Assembly (NCBI RefSeq): GCF_013085345.1
Contig: NZ_JABFAJ010000010.1
Span: 1-64,000 of the forward strand
DNA length: 64,000 nucleotides
Source: Isoptericola sediminis
Lineage (GTDB): Bacteria > Actinomycetota > Actinomycetes > Actinomycetales > Cellulomonadaceae
Reading direction: 5' to 3'
The notes beneath the pieces are model-generated. The model worked only from the letters and a program-made list of their open reading frames with translations. It did no database searches and was not told the origin of the DNA. Of the stretch, positions 26,554 through 35,418 are shown in pieces; position 1 is the stretch's first letter, and every line of letters starts with the position of its first letter. The position numbers and the translations under genes were made by a program.

Positions 26554-27300
26554 CTACCGCGCCTCCAGGACGAAGAACAGGAAGCCGAAGAACGTCGACC
26601 GCTCCCCGCTGCGGAGGCGCGGAGGCAGCAGCTCGGGCGGGGTGTCGGGCGACGGCTCGGGCTCGTCGAGGAGGGAGATGCTGAAGCCGGCGTCCGCGAA
26701 GGCCGCGGACATCGCCCGCAGGGACCGGTGCCAGAACGTCAGCCAGACCGTCTCGCCGTCGAAGTCGTAGTCCTCCGTGTACGGCCAGACCGCGAACTGG
26801 TCCGCCTCCGGCCGGTCGACCACCTGGTGAACGGGGTGGTTGACCGAGAGCAGGAGCCGGCCGCCGGGCTTGAGCACCCGCTTGATCTCGGCGAGCGGGC
26901 CGGCCCAGTCCTCGAGGTAGTGCAGCACGAGCGAGGCGACGACGTCGTCGAAGGTGTCGTCCGCGAACGGCAGCGGTTCGGCGAGGTCGGCGACGTGCAG
27001 CGGCACGTCGTCACCCAGGTGCTCGCGGGCGAGCTCGATCATCGCGGGGCTGCCGTCGAGCCCGGTCACCTCAGCACCCCGGTCACGGAGCTCGGCCGTC
27101 AGCGGACCGGTCCCGCAGCCGACGTCGAGGATCCGCCGGCCGCGCACGTCGCCGGCCAGCCGGAGCATCGCGGGACGCTCGTAGTAGGTGTTGAACAGGC
27201 CCGAGGCGTTCGCCTCCTGGTACTCCCGCGCGAACCCGTCGTAGTGGTCGGCCCGCAGGGATGCCTCCGTCGGCGACTCGATGACCAGGGAAGACGCCAC
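26554..27300 (-). CDS. Class I SAM-dependent methyltransferase
   Basis: This 248-residue soluble enzyme has the SAM-binding Rossmann fold with motif I ILDVGCGTGPLTAEL near residues 56-70. The acidic residue ending strand 2 is in VTGLDGSPAM, followed by the strand-4 segment DDVVASLVLHYLEDW and then LKPGGRLLLSVNHP. These are the features of the UbiE/menaquinone-type methyltransferase superfamily (Methyltransf_11). The substrate is unknown. The ATG start is reasonable, because residues before the fold form a normal helix (DHYDGFAREYQEA). It is divergent from the SpoIIAA-like gene. Confidence 0.85.
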   Translation of the reverse strand: MASSLVIESPTEASLRADHYDGFAREYQEANASGLFNTYYERPAMLRLAGDVRGRRILDVGCGTGPLTAELRDRGAEVTGLDGSPAMIELAREHLGDDVPLHVADLAEPLPFADDTFDDVVASLVLHYLEDWAGPLAEIKRVLKPGGRLLLSVNHPVHQVVDRPEADQFAVWPYTEDYDFDGETVWLTFWHRSLRAMSAAFADAGFSISLLDEPEPSPDTPPELLPPRLRSGERSTFFGFLFFVLEAR

Positions 27301-27441
27301 CGTAGCGTGCCGACGCCGAAGTCCGACCGCGCGTCGTCATCCCTCCACGATCCCCTCACCGGAGACGGGTCGTGAGGCCCGAGAAGGTGCGGGCCGGGCG
27401 GATCGCGGTGACGCTGGCCGTGGCCGTCGGAGGAGGACGAC

Positions 27442-27792
27442 ATGATCGAGAAGATCGCCCGCAGCCACGACGCGGTGCTCGGCTACCGGGTCGTCGGGGA
27501 CGTCACCCGCGAGGACTACGAGGAGCTCGTGCCGGCGGTGCAGGCCGTCGTCGACGAGCACGGCAGAGCGCGGCTGCTGCTGGACCTGACCGACTTCCGG
27601 TGGGAGAAGGCCGAGGCCTGGGGTGCCGATCTCCGGTTCGGTGAGCACTTCCGGCACGTCATCGAGCGGATGGCTGTCGTCGGGGATCACGGCTGGGAGA
27701 AGTGGCTCGCGCGTCTCGCCGAACCGTTCTACGCGCAGGACGCGCAGTTCTTCACGGACCAGGACGCCGCCTGGGACTGGCTCGCCGAGTAG
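27442..27792 (+). CDS. SpoIIAA-like (STAS-related) protein
   Basis: This 116-residue protein shows the SpoIIAA-like pattern (IARSHDAVLGYRVVGDVT, RLLLDLTDF, FRHVIERMAVVGDHGWEKWL, ending DQDAAWDWL). Stand-alone members are found in many bacteria and are thought to bind lipids or partners, but their roles are unclear. The ATG at 27442 follows GGAGGACGAC. It is convergent with the dehydratase/VOC gene. Confidence 0.8.
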   Translation: MIEKIARSHDAVLGYRVVGDVTREDYEELVPAVQAVVDEHGRARLLLDLTDFRWEKAEAWGADLRFGEHFRHVIERMAVVGDHGWEKWLARLAEPFYAQDAQFFTDQDAAWDWLAE

Positions 27793-27832
27793 GACGCCGA
27801 CTAGTGGTCGCTGGCGGCAGCGGGTCGTCGAC

Positions 27833-28540
27833 TCAGTCCGTGGGTGCCGCGGACACGTCGACGCACACCGCGCCCCTGTTGCCGTCCTGGTCGGCGACCA
27901 CGGTGATCCCCGGGGCGTCGCTGTCGTCGACGACGGTCCCGCCCGCGGCGACGGCGGCGGCGACCCGCTGCTCGGCCACCTCGGGTGCCACGTAGACCTC
28001 GACGTGGAACCGCTGCCCGGCGGTCTCATGCTCCGCAGGGCTCCCGAACCACAGGTTCGGCACCCGTCCCGTGGCATCCCGGACCTCGTCGCTGGGAGAT
28101 CCGTGGCCCTGCGCCTCCGCGTCCCCGGTCAGCAGGGCGGCCCACACCGGGGCGATGGTCCCGGAACCTGCCGTGTCGAGGCCGAGCTCGAGGACACCGA
28201 CCGCGGTGGGATGGGCGTCGACCCCGTGCCCGGCGGCGATCTCGGTGATCCGTCGGGCGAGGTCGACGTCGCGCTGGGTCACCCACTGGACCACGTGCTC
28301 GGTGCCCTCGTCGTCGCGGAAGACGGCGTCGTCGCTCATCAACCGGAGGTCGACGTGGCCCGTGCCGATCGACACGCTCAGATGGTCACCGATCGCGTCG
28401 CCCGCCGCGCCCAGCGCGGCGACGAAGCGCGCGCCGGTGCCGAAGTCGGCGGTCAGGTAGCGGGCGTGCAGCCCCTGAGCCAGCTTGCGCCAGTCGGTCA
28501 GACCGGCCCGGGCGATCTCGTCGCCCGTCAGCATGTCCAT
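27833..28540 (-). CDS. Fusion of pterin dehydratase-like domain and VOC domain
   Basis: This 235-residue protein joins two domains. Residues 1-105 resemble pterin-4a-carbinolamine dehydratase: MLTGDEIARAGLTDWRKLA, then VDLRLMSDDA and TQRDVDLARRITEIA. The catalytic His-His-Pro motif, however, reads DHLS in the GDHLSVSI segment, so classical dehydratase activity is doubtful. Residues 115-235 form a VOC/glyoxalase fold (VPNLWFGSP, FHVEVYVAPEVAEQRV, VADQDGNRGAVCV). The combination is seen in actinobacterial proteins annotated only as VOC. The ATG at 28540 gives the natural beginning MDMLTGDEIA. A GTG at 28585 would add low-quality residues. Confidence 0.7.
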   Translation of the reverse strand: MDMLTGDEIARAGLTDWRKLAQGLHARYLTADFGTGARFVAALGAAGDAIGDHLSVSIGTGHVDLRLMSDDAVFRDDEGTEHVVQWVTQRDVDLARRITEIAAGHGVDAHPTAVGVLELGLDTAGSGTIAPVWAALLTGDAEAQGHGSPSDEVRDATGRVPNLWFGSPAEHETAGQRFHVEVYVAPEVAEQRVAAAVAAGGTVVDDSDAPGITVVADQDGNRGAVCVDVSAAPTD

Positions 28541-28756
28541 GCTCAGCGACGATATCGACGGTGTCGCTCGGTCGCCCGCTGTCACCAGGAACCGGCAACC
28601 CGGGACGGCACCACGACCGGGAGTCGCGGGGGTCGAGGAGCTCCCACGCCGTCATCAGGTCGACCGTGAGATCGACGACGGACGGACGACCATCGTCGTG
28701 CAGGTGCAGGGTCACGGCGGTATACAACCACCGACGTCATCCCGTTCGTCTACGCC

Positions 28757-29281
28757 ATGGCCGGACGCCGCATGACAGCCGACCAGGCACGGATCGCCCT
28801 GCGCCTGGTCGAGCTGGGCGCCGACGTGAACCGCCGCTACGAACTGGCGCTGAACTCTCAGGGCAGCGCGGACATCTGGAGCCCCGTCCAGTACCCGCCG
28901 ATCACCGTCGAGACCTGGGGCCACGGCACGTTGATCGGCCAGGCTCTTGCCGTGCACCCCTTCAGCAAGTCCCGCACCGGACCGACGCCGCTCTTCCTGG
29001 CGGTGGTCAACGACTCCCCCGAGCTCGTCGACGCCATGATCGCGGCGGGTGCGGACCCGAACGTGCGCACGAGCTTCGACGAGACGCCGTTGCACTGGGC
29101 CGTGCTGTTCGTCGCCCCTCGGGCTGCCGAACGCCTGCTCGAAGCCGGCGCCGACGTCAATGCCCGCACGACGGGCAAGCAGACGCCGTGGACGTGGACC
29201 CAGCGCCGGCGGCACAAGAAGGCCCGTGAGGATACGGCCGAGATCGCGAGGCTGCTCGAGGCCCACGGTGGTCATGCCTGA
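28757..29281 (+). CDS. Ankyrin-repeat protein
   Basis: This 174-residue soluble protein has ankyrin repeats: ALRLVELGADVNRR, then GPTPLFLAVVNDSPELVDAM with IAAGADPNVRTS, and ETPLHWAVLFVAP with LLEAGADVNART. It probably binds another protein. In this genome such proteins also occur in the immunity-like island at 3.2-3.6 kb, but here the repeats are intact and the neighbours are unrelated. The ATG at 28757 is used. The 216-base stretch before it has no convincing gene. Confidence 0.75.
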   Translation: MAGRRMTADQARIALRLVELGADVNRRYELALNSQGSADIWSPVQYPPITVETWGHGTLIGQALAVHPFSKSRTGPTPLFLAVVNDSPELVDAMIAAGADPNVRTSFDETPLHWAVLFVAPRAAERLLEAGADVNARTTGKQTPWTWTQRRRHKKAREDTAEIARLLEAHGGHA

Positions 29282-29310
29282 ACCCCGGGCGATGCACGCA
29301 CGGAGAACGA

Positions 29311-29351
29311 CGAAGCCCCAGGCGGGGCGCTTGGCCTGACCTGGGGCTTCG
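29311..29351 (-). terminator. Terminator behind tRNA-Thr
   Basis: Arms CGAAGCCCCAGG (29311-29322) and CCTGGGGCTTCG (29340-29351) pair perfectly around a 17-base loop, starting six bases after the tRNA. It also lies 30 bases after the convergent ankyrin gene and may serve both. Confidence 0.75.
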
Positions 29352-29356
29352 GAGGG

Positions 29357-29429
29357 AGCCGCCTGTCGGAATCGAACCGACGACCTATTCATTACGAGTG
29401 AATCGCTCTACCGACTGAGCTAAGGCGGC
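29357..29429 (-). tRNA. tRNA-Thr (anticodon CGU)
   Basis: The 73-base minus-strand sequence folds as a cloverleaf. The acceptor is GCCGCCT with AGGCGGC and discriminator U. The D-loop is TCAGTCGGTAGAGC, the anticodon loop CTCGTAA with anticodon CGT, and the T arm GTCGGTTCGATTCCGAC. The CCA end is not encoded. It decodes ACG, a frequent codon in this GC-rich genome. Confidence 0.96.
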
Positions 29430-29567
29430 GTGCCGTGCACGACCGGGACGGGTCCCGATCAGCGGGCGAGGCAACACTACCCGACGGCCAGGCCGGACTC
29501 CAAAGCGATCCGTGGAGCGACGCCGTCGGGTCGGTCACACCTCGATGGACGGCCCGACGCACGCGGT

Positions 29568-29707
29568 CCTGACTCGCGGCAGACCACCCTGACTCGGCGC
29601 AGAGTGCGCTGACTCGCGGGGAACTGCCCTGACCCGCGAAAGATCGTCCTGACTCGCGGGGAGCGGTCCTGACTCGCGGGGAGAGGGCCTGACTCGCGGG
29701 GAGCCGG
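29568..29707. repeat. Seven tandem copies of a 20-bp repeat
   Basis: Seven units begin at 29568, 29588, 29608, 29628, 29648, 29668 and 29688, exactly 20 bases apart. Each has a near-constant 13-base core, TGACTCGCGGGGA or a close variant, followed by a variable part of five to seven bases. The last unit ends at the base before the stop of the TAP-type protease gene (29708). The array fills half of the gap between this gene and tRNA-Thr and contains no open reading frame. Confidence 0.85.
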
Positions 29708-31285
29708 TCAGCAGGTGAGGCCGTCCTCCGGCACCGTGCCCTCGATGAGGTAGTTCTCCACGGCGTCGGCGATGCAGTCGTTCGACCGACCGTAGGCGGT
29801 GTGCCCCTCGCCCTCGTAGGTGACCAGCACCCCCGAGTCGAGCGCGTCGGCCATCCCCTCGGACCACACGTACGGCGTCGCCGGGTCGTTGGTGGTGCCG
29901 ATGACGACGATCGGGTCGGCCCCGGGCGCCGCGACGTCGTACTCCTGCTCGGCCGGCGGGTAGGGCCAGTCGGCGCAGGAGAGGCCGCCGTACCCGAAGA
30001 AGGAGCCCATCGTCGGAGCGGCCTCCTCGATCTCCTTCGCCTCGGCACGCATCGTCTCGACGTCCGTCGCACCCGCGCTGTCCAGGCAGTTGATCGCCGT
30101 GAACGCCTCGGTGGAGTTGGTCGCGAAGGACCCGTCGGCGTTCCGGTCGTTGTAGAAGTCCGCCAGGTACAGCAGCGTGTCCCCGGTGCCAGCGTTGATC
30201 GCCTCGTCGAGGGCCTGGGTGAGCACCGGCCAGCTCTGCTCGGCGTACAGCGTGACCGCGACCCCGTAGAACGCGAGCGTCTGGGTGACGTCGCGGTCCC
30301 CGCTGGTGGGGTACGGGTTGTCGTAGGCGCGGTCGAGCACGTCGCGCACCTGCTGCATACCCTCGTCGGCCGACCCGGTCAGCGGGCAGTCCGCGCCCGC
30401 CTGGCAGTCGGTGACGTAGGCGCGCAGCGCGTTCTCGAACCCGACCGCCTGCCCGGCGGAGATCTCGTCGGCGTCGAGGGTCGGGTCGATCGCGCCGTCC
30501 AGGACCAGCCGGCCGGCGCGGTCGGGGAACAGCCCCGCGTAGGTCGCGCCCAGGCTCGTGCCGTAGGAGAACCCGAGGTAGTGCAGCTGGTCGTCACCGA
30601 GCACCGCGCGCAGCAGGTCCATGTCCTTCGCGGCGCTCTGGGTGTCGACCTCACCGAGCAGCTCGCCGGTGTTCTGCTCGCACGCCTCGGCCCAGGCGGC
30701 GGCCGACTCCCGCGCGTCCTCGAGGCCGGCGTCGGTGGTCAGGTCGTAGTCCTCACTGAGGTACTCGTCCTTCTTGGCGTCGTCGAAGCAGGTGACCGCC
30801 GTCGAGTCCTGGACCCCGCGCGGGTCGAAGCCGACGATGTCGAACGACTCGCGCAGCGGCTCCCCGAACGAGCCGTTCTCCACGAAGTCGGTCCCCGACC
30901 CGCCGGGTCCCCCCGGGTTGACCAGCAGGGAGCCGACCTTCTCCCCCGTGGCCCGCGTGCGCACGAGCTCCAGCTCGATGCTGCCGGCCTCGGGGTCGTC
31001 CCAGGACAGCGGCGCCGTCGCCGTCGCGCACTCGAACCCGCCACGGCAGCCGGACCACTCGAGGTCCTGGGCGTAGAAGTCCTCGAAACCTTCCGGGCCG
31101 CCGGCCACGGGGTCGGAGCCCGCCTCGACGGTCGCCTCGCCCACCGGGGTCGCGGTCTTGGCCGGCGCGTCGGCCGTGCAGCCGGCGAGCGCCAGCGCAG
31201 CGGCGGCCACCCCTGCCAGCACGCCGGTCCGTCGGCCGGCGGGGACGTCGGGGTACGGGCGGGGGCGGCGGGCGGGGAACTTCAC
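29708..31285 (-). CDS. TAP-type alpha/beta hydrolase lipoprotein (tripeptidyl aminopeptidase-like)
   Basis: This 525-residue exported hydrolase has a lipobox LALAGC with Cys36 as the lipid anchor after a long basic N-terminus. The alpha/beta hydrolase domain has the oxyanion region NPGGPGGSG, the nucleophile elbow GFSYGTSLG, the acid in TTNDPATPY and the histidine in GEGHTAYG. The TAP-like C-terminal segment has paired cysteines. It should release short peptides from protein N-termini at the cell surface. It is the conserved downstream neighbour of holB in several actinobacteria. The 20-bp repeat array starts at its stop. Confidence 0.88.
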   Translation of the reverse strand: MKFPARRPRPYPDVPAGRRTGVLAGVAAAALALAGCTADAPAKTATPVGEATVEAGSDPVAGGPEGFEDFYAQDLEWSGCRGGFECATATAPLSWDDPEAGSIELELVRTRATGEKVGSLLVNPGGPGGSGTDFVENGSFGEPLRESFDIVGFDPRGVQDSTAVTCFDDAKKDEYLSEDYDLTTDAGLEDARESAAAWAEACEQNTGELLGEVDTQSAAKDMDLLRAVLGDDQLHYLGFSYGTSLGATYAGLFPDRAGRLVLDGAIDPTLDADEISAGQAVGFENALRAYVTDCQAGADCPLTGSADEGMQQVRDVLDRAYDNPYPTSGDRDVTQTLAFYGVAVTLYAEQSWPVLTQALDEAINAGTGDTLLYLADFYNDRNADGSFATNSTEAFTAINCLDSAGATDVETMRAEAKEIEEAAPTMGSFFGYGGLSCADWPYPPAEQEYDVAAPGADPIVVIGTTNDPATPYVWSEGMADALDSGVLVTYEGEGHTAYGRSNDCIADAVENYLIEGTVPEDGLTC

Positions 31286-31374
31286 CCGGACAACCTACCG
31301 GCCGCGTCGAGCCCGGCCCGGCACCTTCACCGAACCTCCTCCGGCGCGTCGTCGCTGATGACAGGAAGGGGCCG

Positions 31375-32511
31375 TCAGCCCTGGGGACGCAGCGCGATCG
31401 CCATCGCCTCGACGGCGAGCAACGGCGCAACGTTGCCCTCCAGCCGCTCCCGCGCCTGACCGATCGCGTCCATGCGACGCACCGTCTGCTCGGGTGTCGA
31501 GTCGCGGGCCAGGCCGCGCACCGTGTCGGCCTGCTCGCCGTTGACCGGCTCGACGTCCGCGCCGAGCTGGACGACCAGCACGTCGCGGTACAGCGAGAGC
31601 AGGTCGACCATCGCCCGGTCGAGGACGTCGCGCTGGCTACGGGTCGCCCGGCGCTTCTGGTCGTCCTCGAGCTGCTTGACCTGCGACCGGAGCTTGGGCG
31701 GGACGGTCTCTCCCTCGCCCACGCCCAGAGCGCGCAGGAGCTCGGACTTCTCGGCGGCGTCGCGTTCGGTGGTCGCGGCGGCCGCCTCGGCCTTGGCGAC
31801 CTCCACGAGGTCGGCGGCGGCCAGCACGGCGTCGGGCACCCCGCGGATGCGGCGCGCGATCCGGAGCACGTCCGCCCGGCGCTGCCGAGCCTCCGGGTCC
31901 CGCGCCAGCCGGCGCGCCATCCCGACGTGGGACTGCGCGGCCTGCGCCGCCTGCAGCGCCACCGCGGGGTCGACGCCGTCGCGGCGCACCAGCAGGTCGG
32001 CGACGTCCCGGGCCGGGGGCACGCGCAGCGCGACGCTGCGGCACCGCGAACGGATCGTCGGGAGGACGTCCTGGCTGCTGGGTGCGCACAGCACCCACAC
32101 GGTGTGCGCCGGCGGCTCCTCGATCGACTTGAGCAGCACGTTGGTCGTGCGCTCGACCATCCGGTCGGCGTCCTCGACGACGATGACGCGGTAGCGGCCG
32201 GCCGACGGCGTGCGCGACGCCGTGGTGATGAGGTCTCGCACCTCGTCGATGGTGATGACGACCTTGTCCGTGGCCACGACCGTCAGGTCCGGGTGGGTCC
32301 CGGCCAGGGTGGTCGTGCACGCGCGGCAGCGCCCGCACCCACCCTCGGGACACTGCAGCGCAGCGGCGAAGGCGCGCGCCGCGACGGACCGGCCCGACCC
32401 GGGCGGTCCCGTCAGCAGCCATGCGTGGGTCATCGCGCTCGGGTCGGTCGCGGCGCGCCGCAGCACGCCCACCGCTTCGGGCTGGCCGACGACGTCGTCC
32501 CAGACGGTCAC
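31375..32511 (-). CDS. holB: DNA polymerase III delta' subunit
   Basis: This 378-residue clamp-loader subunit has the AAA+ core ([15 protein letters not shown] near residue 34). A zinc-finger-like cysteine cluster follows ([14 protein letters not shown]), then [12 protein letters not shown], the [24 protein letters not shown] segment and the IRSRCR arginine region. Walker A has Arg in place of Lys (GSGRS), consistent with the delta' subunit, which does not hydrolyse ATP. The GTG at 32511 overlaps the tmk stop as GTGA, which sets the start and shows coupling. Confidence 0.92.
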   Translation of the reverse strand: MTVWDDVVGQPEAVGVLRRAATDPSAMTHAWLLTGPPGSGRSVAARAFAAALQCPEGGCGRCRACTTTLAGTHPDLTVVATDKVVITIDEVRDLITTASRTPSAGRYRVIVVEDADRMVERTTNVLLKSIEEPPAHTVWVLCAPSSQDVLPTIRSRCRSVALRVPPARDVADLLVRRDGVDPAVALQAAQAAQSHVGMARRLARDPEARQRRADVLRIARRIRGVPDAVLAAADLVEVAKAEAAAATTERDAAEKSELLRALGVGEGETVPPKLRSQVKQLEDDQKRRATRSQRDVLDRAMVDLLSLYRDVLVVQLGADVEPVNGEQADTVRGLARDSTPEQTVRRMDAIGQARERLEGNVAPLLAVEAMAIALRPQG

Positions 32512-33263
32512 GACGTGCCCTCCTGGTCCGTGCGGGCATGCTCGGGCTCGATGTCGGAGGGGTCGGCCGACGGCCACCTGCGCACCGCGGCGACCTCGGG
32601 GTCGGCCAACCGCACGGCCTCTCCGACGACGGGGGTCAGGTCCAGGCGGGAGGCGACGTCCACGCGGATCTGCGCCTGGATGTCGTCGACCGTGCCGGTG
32701 GCGTCGATGACGAGCCACCGGCCCGGGTCCGCGCTCGCCCGACGCAGGAACGCGTCGCGGGTGCGGCGGTGGAAGTCGAGTCCGGCCCGTTCGAGCCGGT
32801 CGGGCTGTCCCTCGCGGCGCGCGGCGGCGGTGGCGGGATCGACGTCGAGCAGCACCGTCACGGCCGGCAGCAGTCCGTCGGTGGCCCACAGCGAGAGGTT
32901 CTCGACCTCGTCCTGGGACAGCTCGCGCCCTCCCGACTGGTAGGCGACCGAGGAGTCGAGGTACCGGTCGGTGACGACGACGGCGCCGCGTTCCAGCGCC
33001 GGCCGGATCACGGTGGCCACGTGGTGGGCCCGGTCGGTGGCGTACAGCAGGGCCTCGGTGCGGGGGTCCACGTCGCCGCCGTGCAGCACGGCCCGGCGCA
33101 GCTCCGCCCCCAGGGCCGTGCCCCCGGGCTCGCGGGTCAGCACGACCTCGCGCCCGGTGACCGTGCCGAGCCACTCCGCGAGCAGGCGGGCCTGCGTCGA
33201 CTTGCCGGCGCCGTCACCGCCCTCGAAGGACACGAAGTACCCGGGTGCGCTGCTCACGCCCAC
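32508..33263 (-). CDS. tmk: Thymidylate kinase
   Basis: This 251-residue enzyme phosphorylates dTMP to dTDP. Motifs are the P-loop [12 protein letters not shown] (about residues 13-24), the TREPGGT loop, the [11 protein letters not shown] segment and a lid region [10 protein letters not shown]. The C-terminal 35 residues (after VRLADPE) form an unusual hydrophilic extension relative to the common 210-residue enzyme. Start codons GTG 33263 and GTG 33257 are both possible, and the first is used. It is translated together with holB by a GTGA overlap. Confidence 0.93.
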   Translation of the reverse strand: MGVSSAPGYFVSFEGGDGAGKSTQARLLAEWLGTVTGREVVLTREPGGTALGAELRRAVLHGGDVDPRTEALLYATDRAHHVATVIRPALERGAVVVTDRYLDSSVAYQSGGRELSQDEVENLSLWATDGLLPAVTVLLDVDPATAAARREGQPDRLERAGLDFHRRTRDAFLRRASADPGRWLVIDATGTVDDIQAQIRVDVASRLDLTPVVGEAVRLADPEVAAVRRWPSADPSDIEPEHARTDQEGTS

Positions 33264-33384
33264 ACCCTAACCGGGCCGTCCCACACGGCTCGTGCTGTGG
33301 TATTGGTCGCATCAGGGGGTCCTCGGCACGCAGGACCCTCCCGGTAGCGGGACGATAGGGACACCACGACCGAAGGGGACGACG

Positions 33385-33783
33385 ATGACCGACGACGGAA
33401 CAACCACCACGCTCACCCCGGACGAGTGCTGGGCCGTGCTGGCCGCGCAGCCGATCGGCCGCCTCGCGACCGCCGTCGCCGGCGAGCCGGAGATCTTCCC
33501 GGTCTCGCACGCCGTCGCCGACGGACACGTCTACTTCCTCACCCGTCCGGGCAGCAAGCTGGTCGAGGTGACGGTCAACAACCGTGTCGCCTTCGAGGCG
33601 GACGAGTGGCGCTTCGACACCGCCTCGAGCGTCGTGCTCAAGGGCACCGCCGAGGTCCTGGAGAAAGACGAGGACATCGCCGCCGCCGAGGCGACCGAGC
33701 TCGTGCCCTACCTCGACGACGGCAAGAACGTCTGGGTCCGGATCACGCCGACCGAGATGAGCGGCCGCCGGCTCACCCGGTGA
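33385..33783 (+). CDS. Pyridoxamine 5'-phosphate oxidase-family (flavin-binding split-barrel) protein
   Basis: This 132-residue protein has the split beta-barrel of FMN/F420-binding proteins such as NimA-type nitroreductases (IGRLATAVAGEPEIFPVSHAV, VYFLTRPGSKLVEV, VWVRITPTEMSGRRL). It may reduce or bind flavin-linked substrates. The ATG at 33385 follows GAAGGGGACGACG. It lies in the insertion between tmk and topA, divergent from tmk and convergent with the oxidoreductase. Confidence 0.8.
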   Translation: MTDDGTTTTLTPDECWAVLAAQPIGRLATAVAGEPEIFPVSHAVADGHVYFLTRPGSKLVEVTVNNRVAFEADEWRFDTASSVVLKGTAEVLEKDEDIAAAEATELVPYLDDGKNVWVRITPTEMSGRRLTR

Positions 33784-33796
33784 CCGGCGGTCGCGC

Positions 33797-34867
33797 TCAC
33801 TCGCCCGGGTAGACGACCCCGAGCTGGGCGCGCGCGTCGTCCAGGATGCTCATCACCTCGAGGGTGTGCTCCCACGGCATCCGCGGGCTCTCGGTCCGCC
33901 CGGCTGCGAGGCACCGGGCGACCTCGGCGGCCTCGTACGCCTTGCCCTCCCCCGCCGGGGAGGTGAACGACCAGGTGGTGCCGTCGTCCCGCACCACCCG
34001 GAAGCCGGTCGGGGTGAAGAACCACTCGGGGATCTCGATGTGGCCGCGCGTGCCGATGATGCGGGCGCCGGCCGCGCCCTTGGCGGTGGAGGACGTGTGC
34101 AGCACCGCCTGGGCGCCGGACTCGTACCGCAGGATCATGCTGACGTGGTCGTCGACGCCCGTCTCCGCCAGCGTCCCGCGGGCGACGGTCTCGGCCGGCA
34201 CGCCCAGCAGGTCGTGCACGAGGGTGATCGGGTAGATGCCGAGGTCCAGCAGCGCACCCCCCGCCAGCTCCGGGGCGAACAGCCGGTGCGTCGGGTCGTA
34301 GTCCCGGTAGATGTCGAAGTCGGCCAGCACCGTGCGCACCTCGCCGATCTCCCCGCGGGCGATCGCCGCGCGGATCGCCGCGACGTGCGGCAGGTAGCGG
34401 GTCCACACCGCCTCCAGCAGGAACACCCCGGCCTCGCGTGCGGCCTCGAGCAGCGCACGCGACTCGGCCACCGAGCGGGTGAGCGGCTTCTCCACGAGGA
34501 CGTGCTTGCCGGCGGCGATCGCGAGGCGGGCGTGCTCGAGGTGGTGCGAGTGCGGGGTGGCGACGTAGACCACGTCGACGTCGTCGTCCGCCACCAGGTC
34601 CTCGTACGACCCGTGGGCCCGCGCACCCGGTGCATGGGCGTCGGCGAAGGCCTGGGCCTTGTCCACCGAGCGGGAGCCGACGGCGGTCACCCGCGACGCC
34701 GTGCGGTCCCGGACGCCGTCGGAGAACGACCCGGCGATGTTCCCCGCACCGAGCACCCCCCACCGGATCGCCGGGGCGGCCATCAGGTCGGGCACTGTGC
34801 CGACGAGGTCGTCGGCGGTGAGACGGGCGGCGTAGGTGGACGGCGTGGCGGCGGTGGGATCGGTCAT
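33797..34867 (-). CDS. Gfo/Idh/MocA-family oxidoreductase
   Basis: This 356-residue NAD(P)-dependent enzyme has the Rossmann motif GVLGAGNIAGSF near residue 38, then VVYVATPHSHHLEHA, the catalytic EKPL segment (HVLVEKPLTRS) and DLGIYPITLVHDLLG. The C-terminal half has the typical open beta-sheet ending in RMPWEHTLEVMSIL. Family members oxidise sugars or cyclitols, but the substrate is unknown here. The ATG at 34867 overlaps the stop of the OhrR-type gene (ATGA), so both are one transcript. Confidence 0.88.
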   Translation of the reverse strand: MTDPTAATPSTYAARLTADDLVGTVPDLMAAPAIRWGVLGAGNIAGSFSDGVRDRTASRVTAVGSRSVDKAQAFADAHAPGARAHGSYEDLVADDDVDVVYVATPHSHHLEHARLAIAAGKHVLVEKPLTRSVAESRALLEAAREAGVFLLEAVWTRYLPHVAAIRAAIARGEIGEVRTVLADFDIYRDYDPTHRLFAPELAGGALLDLGIYPITLVHDLLGVPAETVARGTLAETGVDDHVSMILRYESGAQAVLHTSSTAKGAAGARIIGTRGHIEIPEWFFTPTGFRVVRDDGTTWSFTSPAGEGKAYEAAEVARCLAAGRTESPRMPWEHTLEVMSILDDARAQLGVVYPGE

Positions 34868-35337
34868 GGGTCCACCGTAGGCGCGGCGTCGCGGTGGGCG
34901 GCGGAGATCACCGCCGCGGAGGCGGCGCGCACCCGCTCGAGGTCGTCCAGGCCGAGCCCCGAGGCCGCCACGACACGACCCGGCACCTCGACCGCCTCGG
35001 ACCGCAGGGCCCGGCCGGCCTCGGTGAGGTGCACCTCGACGACGCGCCCGTCCGCGGCGGACCGTCGCCGCTCGAGGAGTCCCTGCTGCTCCAGGCGCTT
35101 GAGCAGGGGCGAGAGGGTTCCCGGGTCGAGGTACAGCCGGCCGGCGAGCCCGGTCGCCGTCGTGGTGCGTCCCGCACCGGCGTCCTCCCACAGGCCCAGC
35201 AGGACGAGGTACTGCGGGTGGGTGAGACCGAGCGGCTCGAGCACCGGGCGGTACAGCGACACCATCGCCCGGGACGCCGCCGACAGCGCGAAGCAGACCT
35301 GCGTCTCGAGCGCGAGGGGATCCACCGGTCGGTCCAT
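34864..35337 (-). CDS. ohrR: OhrR-type MarR-family regulator
   Basis: This 157-residue winged-helix dimer has the OhrR N-terminus ETQVCFALSAASRAM, with the redox-sensing cysteine at position 15 exactly as in Bacillus OhrR. LEPLGLTHPQYLVLLGLWE, LSPLLKRLEQQGL and RSAADGRVVEVHLT follow. OhrR represses peroxide-detoxifying ohr genes until its cysteine is oxidised. No ohr gene is visible, so it likely controls the oxidoreductase it is coupled to, its own promoter and the divergent gene. The ATG at 35337 is the start, because upstream in-frame codons are in the operator. Confidence 0.85.
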   Translation of the reverse strand: MDRPVDPLALETQVCFALSAASRAMVSLYRPVLEPLGLTHPQYLVLLGLWEDAGAGRTTTATGLAGRLYLDPGTLSPLLKRLEQQGLLERRRSAADGRVVEVHLTEAGRALRSEAVEVPGRVVAASGLGLDDLERVRAASAAVISAAHRDAAPTVDP

Positions 35338-35376
35338 GCGCTCAGGGTAGGCCGAGCCCTCCGGTCCGACATATAG

Positions 35377-35388
35377 TTGGTGCACCAA
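35377..35388. promoter_or_regulatory. Palindromic operator upstream of OhrR-type regulator
   Basis: TTGGTGCACCAA is a perfect 12-base palindrome between the divergent start codons (35337 and 35419). It is adjacent to TATAGT (35372-35377), which could be a -10 element for the plus-strand gene, and to TATATG, a candidate for the minus strand. It is the best candidate for the OhrR site. Confidence 0.65.
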
Positions 35389-35418
35389 TCTTTGGTGGGC
35401 CACACATCAGGAGACGCC

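Noticed and set aside
28541-28727. Short minus-strand frame before the dehydratase/VOC gene
   Set aside because: The first 40 codons have coding-like third positions (TTG start at 28727), but no family is recognised and it runs into the start of the next gene in another frame. It may be a remnant, and support is too weak to annotate.
29357-29429. tRNA-Thr as an integration site for a mobile element
   Set aside because: No integrase and no repeated tRNA 3' end are found on either side.
29568-29707. Possible CRISPR array
   Set aside because: The units follow each other directly with only 5-7 variable bases, no spacer of 30 or more bases exists, and no cas gene is in the window.
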